Positions 12,046 to 24,556 of a DNA stretch of 64,000 bases are shown in pieces. How positions within the stretch are numbered: position 1 is the stretch's first letter; each line of letters opens with the position of its first letter. The stretch is from Porogramme epimiltina. Its lineage: Eukaryota > Basidiomycota > Agaricomycetes > Polyporales > Polyporaceae. Where the stretch lies: NCBI GenBank assembly GCA_900155495.1, contig FTLJ01000437.1:1-64000 (forward strand), given 5' to 3'. The notes beneath the pieces were generated by a model that saw only the letters and a list, made by a program, of their open reading frames with translations, was not told where the DNA came from and did not search any database. A program made the position numbers and the translations under genes.

Positions 12046-13766
12046 ATGCTCGCACTCAGGTCGAAGGCGCTCAGGAAGGCGACTTCCTCTGCCGCACGCC
12101 GGTGGGCAAGCACGGCCGCAAGCAAGGACAACTTCAAGGTCGTCGTTGTCGGCGCGGGTATGTGATATTCTGGCGCCCCAAAGCATCCGGCGAATTCTCA
12201 CAGCTTCGCGCACACACATATAGGCTCCGGCGGTTTGAACGTCGCGAACCAAATCTACAACCGCTTCAAGAGTGCAGGCAAGGCCCTGAACCCGGGCGAC
12301 ATTGCTATCCTCGACGCAGCGGAGTACCACTACTACCAGGTGCGCGATGACGTCGTTGCAGCACGCGCTGATCCGGACTGAATAACCCTCCCCGCCTCGA
12401 CCCGAAATGAAATATACAGCCCGGATGGTAAGCGCATGCTCGTACGACCACTCGCGTGCACCCGATTCTCATAACCATCACACAGGACGCTTGTCGGCGC
12501 CGGCCTGAAGCAGAAGGAGGAGACTCGCCGCCCCCTTGCTTCCCTTATCCCCTCCCATCTCGCGCACATCTCTGAGAATGTCAAGACGTTTGAGCCTAAG
12601 GCTAACACGGTCACGACCACCTCTGGTCGCAAGATCGGATACGAGTCTCTCGTGGTCGCGACCGGTCTGCAAATCAACTGGAACGCCATCCCTGGGCTTG
12701 AGAAAGCTCTCGCCGACTCCAGCTCCGGTGTCTCGTCGATCTACTCCTACAACACCGCGGATAAGGTGTGGAGGGACATCGACGCGCTCCGCTCGGGCAA
12801 GGCGATCTTCACCCAGCCCGCGGGCGTGATTAAGTGTGCCGGTGGTGCGTTCCCTATTACCCTATCTACTCTGCTGCGTCTAAGCTCGGACGTTTGCATT
12901 CAGCTCCCCAGAAGATCATGTGGATGGCTTGGGACCGCTTCCGGCGTACCGGCCGCGGCGACACGATCTCCGTCGACTTCTACACGGGCATGCCGTCCAT
13001 GTTCAGCGTGAAGAAGTACTCGGACGCGCTCAACCAGCTCCGCCAGGAGCGCGGCGTCGGCGCGTCCTTCGGGCACAACCTCGTGAGCGTGAACCCCGAC
13101 GCGCACAAGGCGACGTTCAAGACCGCGGACGCGACCGTCGACGTCGACTACACGCTCCTCCACGTCTCCCCGCCCATGGGCCCGCTCGACGCGCTCAAGG
13201 GCTCCCCGATCGCGGACCAGGCTGGCTGGGTCGCCGTCGACCAGGGCACGATGCGCCACACGAACCCCGAGTACAGCAACGTGTGGGCGCTGGGCGACTG
13301 CTCGAGCCTCCCGACGAGCAAGACCGCGGCCGCGGTCATAGCGCAGACCCCGGTCCTGACCGAGAACCTGTTCTCCGTCGTCAACACCGGCAAGGTCGCG
13401 GACGGCGCGGTGTACGACGGTTACACGAGCTGCCCCGTGCGTGCATCATTACGCAGCTTATTTGGCTCGCGACACTGACATGTCTACTGTGTAGCTGCTC
13501 ACCGGCTACGGCAAGCTTTTGCTTGCTGAGTTCAAGTACGGCCTCGAGCCCAAGGAGTCGTTCGCGAACATCCTGGGCGACCAGTCTATTCCCCGGTTGC
13601 CCTACTACTACCTTAAGAAGGACTTCTTCCCCTTCGTGTACTGGAAGTACATGGTGGGTGCTATTGTACTCATGTGTTCTAACCTCGTCTCACCTCGTCA
13701 TGTTCGCAGGTCAAGGGCACTTGGTTCGGTTCTTCTGGCTGGACCCGCCCCACTTTCGGCCAGTAG
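12046..13766 (+). CDS. Mitochondrial sulfide:quinone oxidoreductase
   Basis: Flavoprotein that oxidises H2S and passes electrons to ubiquinone at the inner mitochondrial membrane (family of human SQOR and S. pombe hmt2). Seven exons: 12046-12157, 12224-12339, 12420-12427 (8 bases), 12486-12844, 12904-13436, 13495-13653 and 13710-13766; 447 residues, usual length. An Arg/Ser/Ala-rich presequence (MLALRSKALRKATSSAARRW) precedes the FAD-binding GAGSGG motif. Both redox-active cysteines of the type II enzymes are seen: Cys196 in IKCAGAPQK and Cys375 in GYTSCPLLTGYG. The second FAD contact (VWALGDCSSLPTSKTAAA) and the C-terminal membrane-binding LPYYYLKKDFFPFVYWKYM are also present. The 8-base exon is required to keep the conserved YYQPGWTLVGAG stretch. 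Confidence is high. Confidence 0.95.
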
Positions 13767-13902
13767 ATGGTTGCTCGTGGACGGTGGAAGATGTAACATG
13801 GGCTTTTCTGCATCCAGCTTATATATAATCTCTTTATACGCTCTGCTGAGAACATGCAAGGAAAGTGTACAAGTGCTCTAATAGCACATGACAGAAGAGA
13901 AC

Positions 13903-15223
13903 TTAAAAGCCGAATATGTCGTCGATTTCGTCTCTTTTCTTCTTTTTCTTCTTTGGAGGTTTGATGCTCGCATTGTCTTTCTTCCGTTTAGAACTGGTAG
14001 GTACTGATTGCGAAGCGACCATTGTGGCATGGTTCGTCATCAATGACTCAACTGTAAGATTGTCATTGAATCAGTCGTGGTTACCACAGAGCTATGGAAT
14101 TACAGGCTTACCAGTTGACTGGCTGGCCTGGAGCTGGAGCTCGCTAGAAAGTGAGAATACGGTTGCTTCGGAAGGTAATTCGTCCGGAACCGATAGTGCC
14201 GACATCCTGTCCTGAGCAACAACCGGCACGGAGTCTGCTCTTGTGATGGAACGAACGACTGCATCCCCGAGATCTTCGTCGTGTAGATCATGCGGTGTCG
14301 GAACTGAGCTGACATCCTTAGATGTCGACACTGAGGGTCTTGCAGACGGCGAAGCGGAACCTAGGACCGAATCGTGCAGGAGACCTTGTACCTTCTGGGC
14401 ATCTGCTGGCTTCACGACGTTCAGTGCCTGTCCACGAGGAACGCGTTGTAAGGATACTTACGAACAAGGCCTGTATCACTTTAGAACTAGAGGACCAAGA
14501 TATCTCAAGCGCAGCTCTAACCTCAGACAGGAGGGTGCTAAGACGCGACGCGATAGCAGTAAGCACCAGGATTAGTTGGAGGAACGCTCCGGTTTGCATC
14601 ATAAGGGTAAATGAGCTGAGCTATCGTTGAGTAAATGATGGTATAGATCTGCATTATGACATACTGGTATGCGCCTAAAAGTCGTTCTTGTGCCTAGAAA
14701 TATTTTCAGCCTCCAGAGCCATGTGTATCCAAGTCCCGAACCTTGTCTATAAGCACACAAGCAGCGCTGCACCGCTCCAGGGCAAACAGCAACGGTTTCG
14801 CGTCTGGATAATGTGTCCACGAGCCTTTTAGCATCTTCGTTCTATGGAAATATAATATAAAAATCGAGCACGCTGCAAGCAATGTAACACTCACGTCCGC
14901 GCAGACGGTTCTCCCCAGAACGATAGCCTGAGACTTTCCACGATATCGTCTATGTGCATCTCGTCTAATCGCCCCCCGAGTTTCCTCATCTCTGCAACAC
15001 GTTGCCAGAACAACGCGGTCCGATGCTGGTTCTTGCCCTTGTAGTACAGCCGTTCCAAGACCTGTAGCTCCGTGCGGTGGCTGGTGAGAGCCGCCTGGAG
15101 CCTACGCGAACATGCTTTTAGCTGCTTGAGAAGCGCGTCAACCGCCGTGCACTGTGTCGCGTTGAGAGAAGACCGCGGTGAATAGTTAGCAGAGGGCGGA
15201 GATACGAGCCGGCGCGCAGCCAT
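13903..15223 (-). CDS. Nepro/Rmp1-like nucleolar protein (putative RNase MRP-associated)
   Basis: Six exons: 15223-14895, 14841-14742, 14693-14665 (29 bases), 14615-14462, 14427-14112 and 14051-13903; 358 residues. The N-terminal half is helical and contains LERLYYKGKNQHRTALFWQR and a following LRLSFWGE, then TGAFLQLILVLTAIASRL. This matches the N-terminal domain shared by animal Nepro and fungal Rmp1-type proteins. The protein ends with a lysine stretch and EIDDIFGF, a tail I associate with fungal Rmp1 subunits of RNase MRP. Nucleolar location follows from the family and from the basic tail. The Nepro/Rmp1 assignment is from recognition of motifs; an HMM search with the NEPRO_N profile would settle it. 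It is convergent with SQR and divergent from AP-1 beta, only 186 bases apart. Confidence 0.65.
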
Positions 15224-15409
15224 ACTCGTGGTGGGGAGGAGGAAGAGGTAAGCGGGCGCCTCCCGGGGACGATGATGGCAAGGAGCACCATCCTCATCTG
15301 TCGTGCGCCCCCACCCAGTCCTGCCTCCCATCCTGCTCTCTCTTTGGCTGCACAACTCCCTGCTCGCACTGGCTGGCCGATTCAAACGCGATCCGGAGTG
15401 TAGTTCAAG

Positions 15410-18137
15410 ATGAGCGGGCAGGGCGGTCAAGATGCCAAGTTCTTCCAACGAGGCAAGATCCAAGTGCGTAGGCTCATCTCTAACTTCGCCTGGCCTGTAT
15501 GTGGGATCGGGATTTGAGCGTGTTTCCGCGTCCTATAGGAGTTCCGCGCCGAACTTGAGGCGGCGGAGGCTAAGGACAAGAAGTTCACGAAGCGCAAGAC
15601 TGTCCTAAAGAAGATCGTAGCGAACATTACCATGGGCAATGACAGTAAGTCTTCGCCTCGGCCGCTGTGCCGGCACGGCGAGACGCTTACGGCCCGTCAG
15701 TGTCCCCTCTGTTCACGGACGTTGTGCAGTCTCTAGGCACTCCTTTGCTTGAGATTAAGAAGAGTGGGTATCAATGTCCTTAGCCCGTGCGTTATAATGA
15801 GTTTACGTCGTCGGTTTCAGTGGTGTACTTGTTCCTCGTTTGCTACGGACGGCAAAAGGCGGACCAAATACATCTGGTCATCCCAAGCTTTCTACAGGTA
15901 TGCATTTCCCTTCTATGTGCCCCCCTCTAGAGTTTGTTGACAACGTTCAGGACTGCAACGATCGGAATCCTCTAGTTCGCGCCCTAGCCATTCGTACTAT
16001 GTCCTACATCCCCACACCGGTCGTCACAGAAGCCCTTACAGAGCAGCTGCGACATTGTCTGAAAGACCGTGACCCCTACGTCCGTAAGACAGCCGCCATT
16101 TGCGTAGCTAAATTGTACACCACGGACCCTCGGAAAGCGGAGAAGGGAGGTTTCGTGGAACAATTGCGCGACCTGCTCCTCGACACAAATGCAACAGTGG
16201 TCGCGAACGCGGTCGCCGCCTTGTCAGAAATTGGAGACAGGCAGGACGGTGTAATATTCAAATTGAATTTGACGGTCGCAAATAAACTGTTGACTGCACT
16301 GGGAGAGAGCTCAGAGTACGTGTGTACATTCCGTCAGTTAACGAATATCGGCTTACAATGATCACACAGGTGGGGGACGATCTACATCTTGGATTCACTA
16401 TTACGATACGTACCCGAACGACACATCGACGCGGAAATGCTGTCAGAACGTGTTATTGTACAACTCAACCACGCAAATTCGGCTGTCGTGCTTACGGCCA
16501 TCAAAGTCTTGCTCTATCTCATGAACTACATGGAGAACCGGAAACTGATGGATCACATATGCAAGAAGATGGGCCCTCCTCTCGGTCAGTAGTTGTTTTC
16601 CCTCCAAGTATGACAGTCACTTATGTTCCACAGTCACATTGCTTTCGTCAGGGCCTGAGGTCCAATACGTTGCGTTGCGGAATATTCTCCTCATCATCCA
16701 ACGGAGGCCTTCCGTATTGAAGAACGACGTCAAGGTGTTCTTCTGCAAATACAACGATCCAATATATGTGAAGCTCGCAAAGCTAGAGATCATGTATCGG
16801 TTAGCGCGAGAAGAGAATGCCCGGGAAGTGCTCGCAGAACTACAAGAGTAGGTCGTATTCTTTCTTATCTTGTCATTCGCCCTTAGATGACGTGTTGTAG
16901 GTATGCTTCCGAAGTAGACATTGATTTCGTTCGGAAGGCTGTGCGTTCGATTGGCCGCCTTGCCATCAAAGTACAACCCGCGGCAGACGATTGCATACAG
17001 GCTTTGCTTGATCTTATTGAGACGAAAGTCACGTACGTGGTGCAAGAGGCGGTCATTGTGATCAAAGATGTCTTCCGACGATACCCAGGGAAATACGAAG
17101 GCATTATACCAAAGCTCTGCGAGCATCTAGACCTCCTCGACGAACCTGAGTCCAAGGCTGCAGTCATCTGGATCATCGGCCAATTCGCCAACCGGATAGA
17201 CAACGCGGACGAGCTCATGGACGACCTAACGTACACCTTCCTCGAGGACCCAACAGAAGTGCGCGCATTTCCCCCTGTCGTTGCCCGCCTACGTCACGAC
17301 CTCACATATTCACTGCTGATCGTTGACATAGGTACAATTTGCCCTGTTGACGGCTGCGGTCAAACTATTCATCTACAAGTCGCAATCGGACACCGCCAAA
17401 GCGCTCGTGCACAAGATTCTGAAGTGGGCCACCGAGGAGGTCGACAACCCGGACCTGCGCGATCGCGGGTTCATGTACTGGCGCATGCTCGCCATCAACC
17501 CATCCGTCGCCGGAGAGATCGTCCTCGCCGAGAAGCCCGCGATTACGACCGACGCGGACCGCATGGACCGCGGCGCACTCGACCAGCTCCTTCTCCATAC
17601 CGGCACCCTCGGGAGCATCTATCACAAGAACCCCGAGGTGCGTAAGGCGTCATGCGCGTCGTTCTCCCACCCCACAGTAACATGCGGGCCCAATGCTAAC
17701 CGCCGCCACCCCTGCAGACGTTCATCCGCAACGCCACGGGCAAGGCGCTGGCCGACAGCCCCGCCCTCAACACACTCTCGCGGCAGGTCCTCGTCCCCAT
17801 CGCGCGCCCGTCGATGCCACCCGGCGCGATCGTCGTGTCCGGGCCCGGTCCTTCCGAGCCGTCACAAGCGGGTGCGACGGATGCACTCGTTGACGCGTCC
17901 GCAGAGCAGAACGGTAACGACAGCGGGAGCGGTAGTGGCGCCGCGCCTGCTGCCTCCGCGGGCCTCATGGCGACGAGCGCATCGCTCGAGGCGCCACCGA
18001 GCAACGAGGGGGACGATGACGACAGCGTGGTGTCGCCGGCCGCAGCGGACCCTTATGCGGGCCTGGACAGCGCGTTTGGGGGATACATGGCGGACGAGCC
18101 GCGGCCGCAGACGAAGGACTTGCTGGATATGATTTGA
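15410..18137 (+). CDS. AP-1 complex subunit beta (beta adaptin)
   Basis: Large subunit of the clathrin adaptor AP-1, acting in vesicle formation at the trans-Golgi network and endosomes. Ten exons: 15410-15463, 15539-15644, 15701-15763, 15821-15897, 15951-16315, 16370-16584, 16634-16847, 16901-17258, 17332-17637 and 17718-18137; 725 residues. The adaptin trunk is highly conserved: [19 protein letters not shown], then [19 protein letters not shown], then [20 protein letters not shown]. Further on come [11 protein letters not shown] and [14 protein letters not shown]. After residue about 610 there is a hinge rich in Ala, Ser, Gly and Asp, with short acidic/hydrophobic elements near DLLDMI at the extreme C-terminus. 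No appendage (ear) domain is visible; this length is close to yeast Apl2, so it is not a truncation. AP-1 is preferred over AP-2 because of the short tail. Confidence 0.93.
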
Positions 18138-18475
18138 TGATGGCGCACAGGGATGTGGTACGAACGCTGCAGCTGCTTGTATATTATTATATGGATGTAG
18201 TTTATCGCTGTGCTTGTGCGGGCGACGTAGTTGACGTCGTTAGGGCCGTTGTGTCAGGGCTGTCAGCCTGCGCTTGTTGGCGTGAACCATTACGGTATGA
18301 GGAATGTTTGTTCATCTGCCGTAGGCACGCACTGTTGGTCCTCCGGCGGTGGGATATGCGGTGCAAACAGAGCAAGATGTAGATTCGAGCAGACGCTTTT
18401 AGAACGAAACCAGTAAACTATCGATACATCTAGAAGACCCAAACCAAATCTCTGGCGATCATGCGCTGACAGAGG
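18138..18475. other. Convergent intergenic region
   Basis: 3' flanks of AP-1 beta (+) and the OTU protease (-). An AT-rich stretch near 18180-18210 could carry the AP-1 beta polyadenylation signal. Nothing else was seen. Confidence 0.5.
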
Positions 18476-19516
18476 CTATTGGAAAGCCGCTTTGATGGTA
18501 TTTAGGAGTGTCTTCGGCCTTAGGGAGTTGTAGTGCTGGAACGCGGGCGTTCGATTAAGGAGATAGAAGTGAGATGCCGTCCGAAAAACTTACCTCTCCG
18601 AGGCCGTACAACCGCCGATGATAACTGATATAAACGGGCGACTTGGCCGCCCCAGGGCCTGAAGAAGGTTCATGTACAACGACAGAGGGCGTGCCGCCCT
18701 GGACAACGTGTATAGGGATGTCGAACGCACGGCTCAGGGCGAGAATCTCGGGCTCGCCACCCCATACGGCGGTACCGCGCATGGTAGCGCAGTACCGCTC
18801 AAACTGCGCGGGGCTCATCAACCCAGGGTCTGTCGCACCCGCGGCATCCTCGCCGGCTTCCGAGGGAAGGAAGGGAAGAAAGTCGTCTGGGTGGCTAAGC
18901 ATATAGTTTGCGGCCGCTGTGCGGGTGGTGGCGTAGGTCGCTTGAGGAGAAGGGAGAACTCCGAGGAGCGCGAGTTGATCGGCAACGGCGGAGAAGAGGC
19001 AATGACCATCCGGAGTGATCTGGTGAGCGCGCCTTTAGGTGGTTCTTGGGACTAGAAGGATAAGATATAGGTAACGCACCTCAAACATGGTAAGTCCGAG
19101 TTCATCACACACGCGTTTGATGTTGGTTTCCTCTTCTTTGGTTTGACGCTCCAAACACGCGTCGGCTTCAGCGTCATTGGGCGCGTAGCTATCAGCAAGC
19201 GCAGCTGCCTTCTTCGCCTGACTCGCGGGTTGAAACTACATATTCTGGAGAGGCGGGGGGGACGTACCTGCCGTGCCTTGAAGCGTGCCTTGCTGTCCTT
19301 CTTAGGAGCAGAGCCAAGCTCCTCTGCCACCTTATTCACCTGCATCTCTTGAAGGACAGTAGCAGTTTCTTCGCGAACAACCTCGTCTTTAGAGTCGAGC
19401 TGGGCCAGGAGGTCGTCCATTAGCGCATCGTCGTCCACAAGGTCTTCCTGAGGGAGAGCGGGCTGTGGAGGCGAGAGCACCTTCTTGAGCTTGCTCTTCG
19501 CTTTCTTAGGAGCCAT
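18476..19516 (-). CDS. OTU-domain deubiquitinase (OTUD6-like)
   Basis: Cysteine protease that removes ubiquitin, close to the OTUD6/OTU2 group. Four exons: 19516-19268, 19217-19080, 19019-18594 and 18535-18476; 290 residues. The N-terminal region is basic then acidic and helical (MAPKKAKSKLKK, DDLLAQLDSKDEVV). The linker RQTKEEETNIKRVCDELGL leads into the OTU fold. The catalytic Asp133 and Cys136 lie in ITPDGHCLFSAVADQLAL and the catalytic His272 is the first codon of the last exon, in HYNSLRP. The central ATMRGTAVWGGEPEILALSR and YISYHRRLYGLGE match the OTUD6 pattern. The spliced product is close to the family's normal length. Yeast Otu2 acts on ribosomal monoubiquitination; the same role here is inference. 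All catalytic residues are intact. Confidence 0.92.
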
Positions 19517-20214
19517 TGCACGAGTTAAGGAGCAGACCGAAGAGATGATATCTGAGCGGGAAATGGCACTAAGGCGGGGAGTCCTATAGAACATTTACTA
19601 AGTGTTCAGTGCACTTGAGGACGACACAGTATGAAGGCAGGAGTACCAGGCGGGCTCAGGTGGGTATACACACTGCTTTGAGGGAACGGTGGATGATGAA
19701 GGGAAAGAGATGCAGGCGGAGTTGGGTGAGGTTTGCAAAAGCGCGGCATCGGAGTGGTGTATCTCGATCTCAGATCAGTCGATGACCTCACTCACGCGGT
19801 CCGGGGACGGTCCGGTAGGCATCCCCTGTGCCTTTGGTCCAGCGCATCTCCCAGGCGTGGGTTGAGGTTCGACTCTCTGCTATCCGCCACCACTTCAATC
19901 CAAGGAGTGCTCTTCTGACGAATCGCAGGGCTATGGATTTCATCGATAGCGTACGAGATCCGTGAAGTCCCCACTGGGACGATGCTGAATACCAGGACCC
20001 ACATTCGTAATGGTGGCGACATGTCGTGCGCGACTTGACTCGACGTACGAGGTCCGACTGTCCCCCAACTCGACCGGATTGCCTGTAGTGACCCGCCACA
20101 CGGGTCCCTTGCTCTCACGCTCCTCACGATCTCTGTCCTTATCGATCTCGTAGACGTCTCATTCTCTCATCTAATTCCATTCACCCATCCTCACCGTGCC
20201 ATCCAGCGACGACA
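19517..20214. other. Divergent promoter region (OTU protease / aldo-keto reductase)
   Basis: No exon-like frame. A stretch near 19780-19900 contains a GGTTCGA sequence that was tested as a tRNA T-loop and rejected because the flanking stem does not pair. Confidence 0.5.
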
Positions 20215-21663
<1,449 letters not shown>

Positions 21664-22847
21664 ATACGCCGGCGGTGGGATGTGATATATTGTGCGTATA
21701 GATTACAGTGGACTGAGGAGTTTGTAGGGCGCTAAGTTGGCTTTGTGTGTTGCTCAGAACAGTGCTAAGCCTGCGTCGCAGGGCCATATAACGAACGTAT
21801 CACGACAGATGTACTGACAACTGGAGGAACTTAAACAAAGATAGTTCATTATGAAGATTTACTTTGGGCGGCCAACCTCTAGGTTGGGTCGGAATCAATA
21901 TTACCCGCCGAGTTCTCCCGGAGGAGCAGCGGCCGCGCGCAAGTCCGCTTTCACAAGCTATCCGCGCGTCAAGTTTTTGCCTCGTGTTGTCTGTTAAATG
22001 TTCCCGGCGATGACATCTGACATAAAGCGCCTCGTTCCACCAGCAGGTGACCTCAATTCAGTCTTTAAGTTTGTTATTACGACGTTTCGTAGTGGCAGGG
22101 AGCGCCGACCCACCAGTCCACAAATCCAGGAATGTACTAGGAAAGCGGAAAGCAGTTAGAGGTCGCCGGGATGAAGGCAGGTCATATATCATCGAATATG
22201 GCGGGACCTGGAAACAACATGCGGACATCCGTGGGTGCATGAAGACACATCTGGGATGATCGTCGAGGGAGTGAGATTTTATGACGTCGACCAGATCACG
22301 CAACAGTGAGGCGCGGATGTGTCTAATGTCTCTCGAGTGTAAGTCTTCTTCCGCTTGAGTCCAGATGTCAACGATTGAACTAATGTGCCCTCGTACACCA
22401 TAAGGCTCACGAACCTCAACAAACCTATCTCCGTCACCACATCATAACAGGACCAATCAAATTCGGCGAGGTAAGGACATGTGAGGGTGTCCTTCTACCT
22501 CTACTTCTATACACCTTCGACTACATGGCTGACTTAGTACCCCCTCAGGGTCCAAAGCGGAAATCTCGTGGAGAGTTTAGGCATTAGTCAATAGCCTCAA
22601 CTCGGACCCTATTCTAAATCAATATTGTTTCCAGTGAGTTGGTAGACTGAATACTCATACCGTCTCAGGCTCCAACTGACGTGCTGACGTGCTCATAGAG
22701 TTCCGGATACCCACCGATTTACCTACCCACGACATCGATGTACTTGGCGCAACGATTATAAAAGGAGGAATAGGATTTGCAAGACTGTATCCCCCGCCGC
22801 ATCCCCGAGGCCTGTTGTCTTTCTTATTATCCAACTTTTCTCTAGCA
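21664..22847. other. Intergenic region upstream of the opsin-related gene
   Basis: About 1.2 kb between two plus-strand genes. No exon-like frame was seen. Two similar short phrases, TACCCCCTCAGGGTCCAA near 22538 and TACCGTCTCAGGCTCCAA near 22659, may be regulatory or chance; the first contains a CCCCT stress-type element. Confidence 0.4.
22757..22764 (+). promoter_or_regulatory. TATA box of the opsin-related gene
   Basis: TATAAAAG ends 83 bases before the ATG at 22848 and is followed by a CT-rich initiator stretch (TTGTCTTTCTTATT). Sequence and distance match a strong fungal TATA promoter, which fits a regulated, possibly stress-inducible gene. Confidence 0.65.
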
Positions 22848-23866
22848 ATGGCTAGCAGCTCTCTCGATACCAACCCTCCGAATGCTGACCGCAACATCAC
22901 GGCAGGCGGCTCTGACTGGCTCTGGGTCGCCTTCGCCATCATGCTGTTCAGCAACATGATTATGATTTTCTGGAGCTTTACGGTATGTCGCGATCTCTAT
23001 ATCCCTAGTACAACCTGCTTACCCATCGTGCCAGCGTCCTCTTGGAACACGTCTCTTCCACCAAATTGCCATAGCCATACTGACGACCGCCTCGATTTCG
23101 TACTTCTCAATGGCCTCAGATCTCGGCTCGACGCCCGTCACTCAGGAGTTCTCCCGCGGCCACGGTGGGACGCGCCAGATCTGGGTATGCGCCTCGCCAT
23201 GCTCCTCGCCAATAGAATTTCTGACATTTCCACCAACAGTTTGTCCGGTACATCCAATGGTTCATCACCCTCCCACTGCTCCTCCTGGAGCTGACGCTTG
23301 TGTCGGGCCTCGCCCTCTCCGACCAGCTCACCACGCTTTTCATGGCCTGGGTCCTCGTCGTGAGCGGGCTCGTCGGCGCGCTCGTCCCCACCTCATTCAA
23401 GTGGGGATACTTCGCCTTCGCCCTTCTCGCCCTCTTTTACATCTGGTGCGTCCCCTCGGCAACCAACCAACCCACCCCACTAACACCGGCACCTCCCACC
23501 ACCCCCAGGTACACCCTCCTCTACCACGTCCCCCGCACCCCCTCCGCCGCGCTCCCCCCCTCCGCGCGGCTCGCCTCCGTCCGCGCCGGCGCCGCGCTCT
23601 CCCTCCTCCTCCTGCTGTACCCGCTCTGCTGGGCGCTCGCCGAGGGCGGCGCGGTCATCACCCCGGACGGCGAGATGGTCTGGTACGGCGCGCTCGACGT
23701 CCTCGCCGGCCCCGCGCTCCTCTTCGCGCTCCTCTGGGCGCGGCGCGAGCGCGGGGCGCCGCGGGCCCATGGACCGGGCGAGGGGGATCCAGCCACCGGC
23801 GATCCGGCGGGGTACGCGCAGGGCGCGGGCCCGAAGGGGGTGGCCCCGGCAACGAACGGGGTTTGA
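22848..23866 (+). CDS. Opsin-related seven-helix protein (HSP30/YRO2-like), no retinal lysine
   Basis: Microbial-rhodopsin-fold membrane protein of the fungal HSP30/YRO2/MRH1 branch, 282 residues in four exons (22848-22982, 23035-23184, 23240-23445, 23509-23866). Seven hydrophobic helices can be traced, from WLWVAFAIMLFSNMIMIFW to EMVWYGALDVLAGPALLF. Aligning FVRYIQWFITLPLLLLELTL with bacteriorhodopsin RYADWLFTTPLLLLDL puts Gln101 at the proton-acceptor Asp85 and Glu112 at Asp96. In helix G, LDVLAGP aligns with LDVSAKV, so Asp227 matches Asp212 but the Schiff-base Lys216 is Gly231. The protein should therefore not bind retinal covalently or pump protons by light. In yeasts such proteins are plasma-membrane and stress related; a TATA box lies 84 bases upstream of the start. 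The tail after residue about 245 is Gly/Pro/Ala rich. Confidence 0.88.
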
Positions 23867-24556
23867 GGGAGGGGGTAGAGGGGGGGGGGGCTTCGCGGCA
23901 TCCTGCCGGCGCGCATGCATGGAGGCCGCTCCCGGGGCTATACCCGTCTGTCTCTCGCGGGCACACGAGCAAGGGTTCTTCCGGCCCGCACTGTATCATA
24001 TAACGATATAACGAAGAAATCTAGTCCACCTCCGCACAGCCTTCCGTAGGTATTATGATACAGAGCGTATTCGCGTCGCAGACTCGGGATATCCGTAATC
24101 TAATGAGTAAGTCGGCCGCAAAACAGCAGTCATAACACGGCGTCGCGGCGCGCGGTCGTCGCTGTCGCCGTCATCGGCGCGACGCCGCGGGTGCCCCTCC
24201 GCGCAGTTATGCGCGCGCGGGGGAAAAACGAGGCATCGCTGCGCCGAGGAGCACACGGTCATGTACGTATTCGTAGCCAAATCCAATCCATCCCCCGGCG
24301 AGGTCGGGAGCAGAAGCCCCACAGACAATATAGTTGTACAACGTAGTGTATCCAAAGCGGCAAGAAAGCAGACGAGGATATCTCAGGAGCAGAAATCGGC
24401 GGACTCGAGTGAGGGGAGGGTAGTCGGCAGAGGGTGGTAGTAGACGGCAGTAGTGAGGTCGGGTGGGGTGGCATAGGATGGGCGGTAGGATGCGTCGGAG
24501 AAGGATCACGGCTCTGGCTGTACGGACGTCCGGAGGCGCGTCTGTCCCTGGGACAC
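23867..24556. other. Convergent intergenic region
   Basis: Between the opsin-related gene (+) and the zinc-cluster regulator (-). GC-rich blocks near 24135-24195 contain short inverted repeats (GGCGTCGC / GCGACGCC). No coding frame could be supported. Confidence 0.45.

Noticed and set aside
12834..13828. Alternative frames overlapping the SQR gene, including a 302-codon Arg-rich frame
   Set aside because: They are shadows; the SQR frame carries both catalytic cysteines and the FAD motifs.
19780..19900. Possible tRNA gene around a GGTTCGA sequence
   Set aside because: The bases flanking the T-loop-like word do not form a five-pair stem, and no matching D-arm or acceptor stem is found on either strand.
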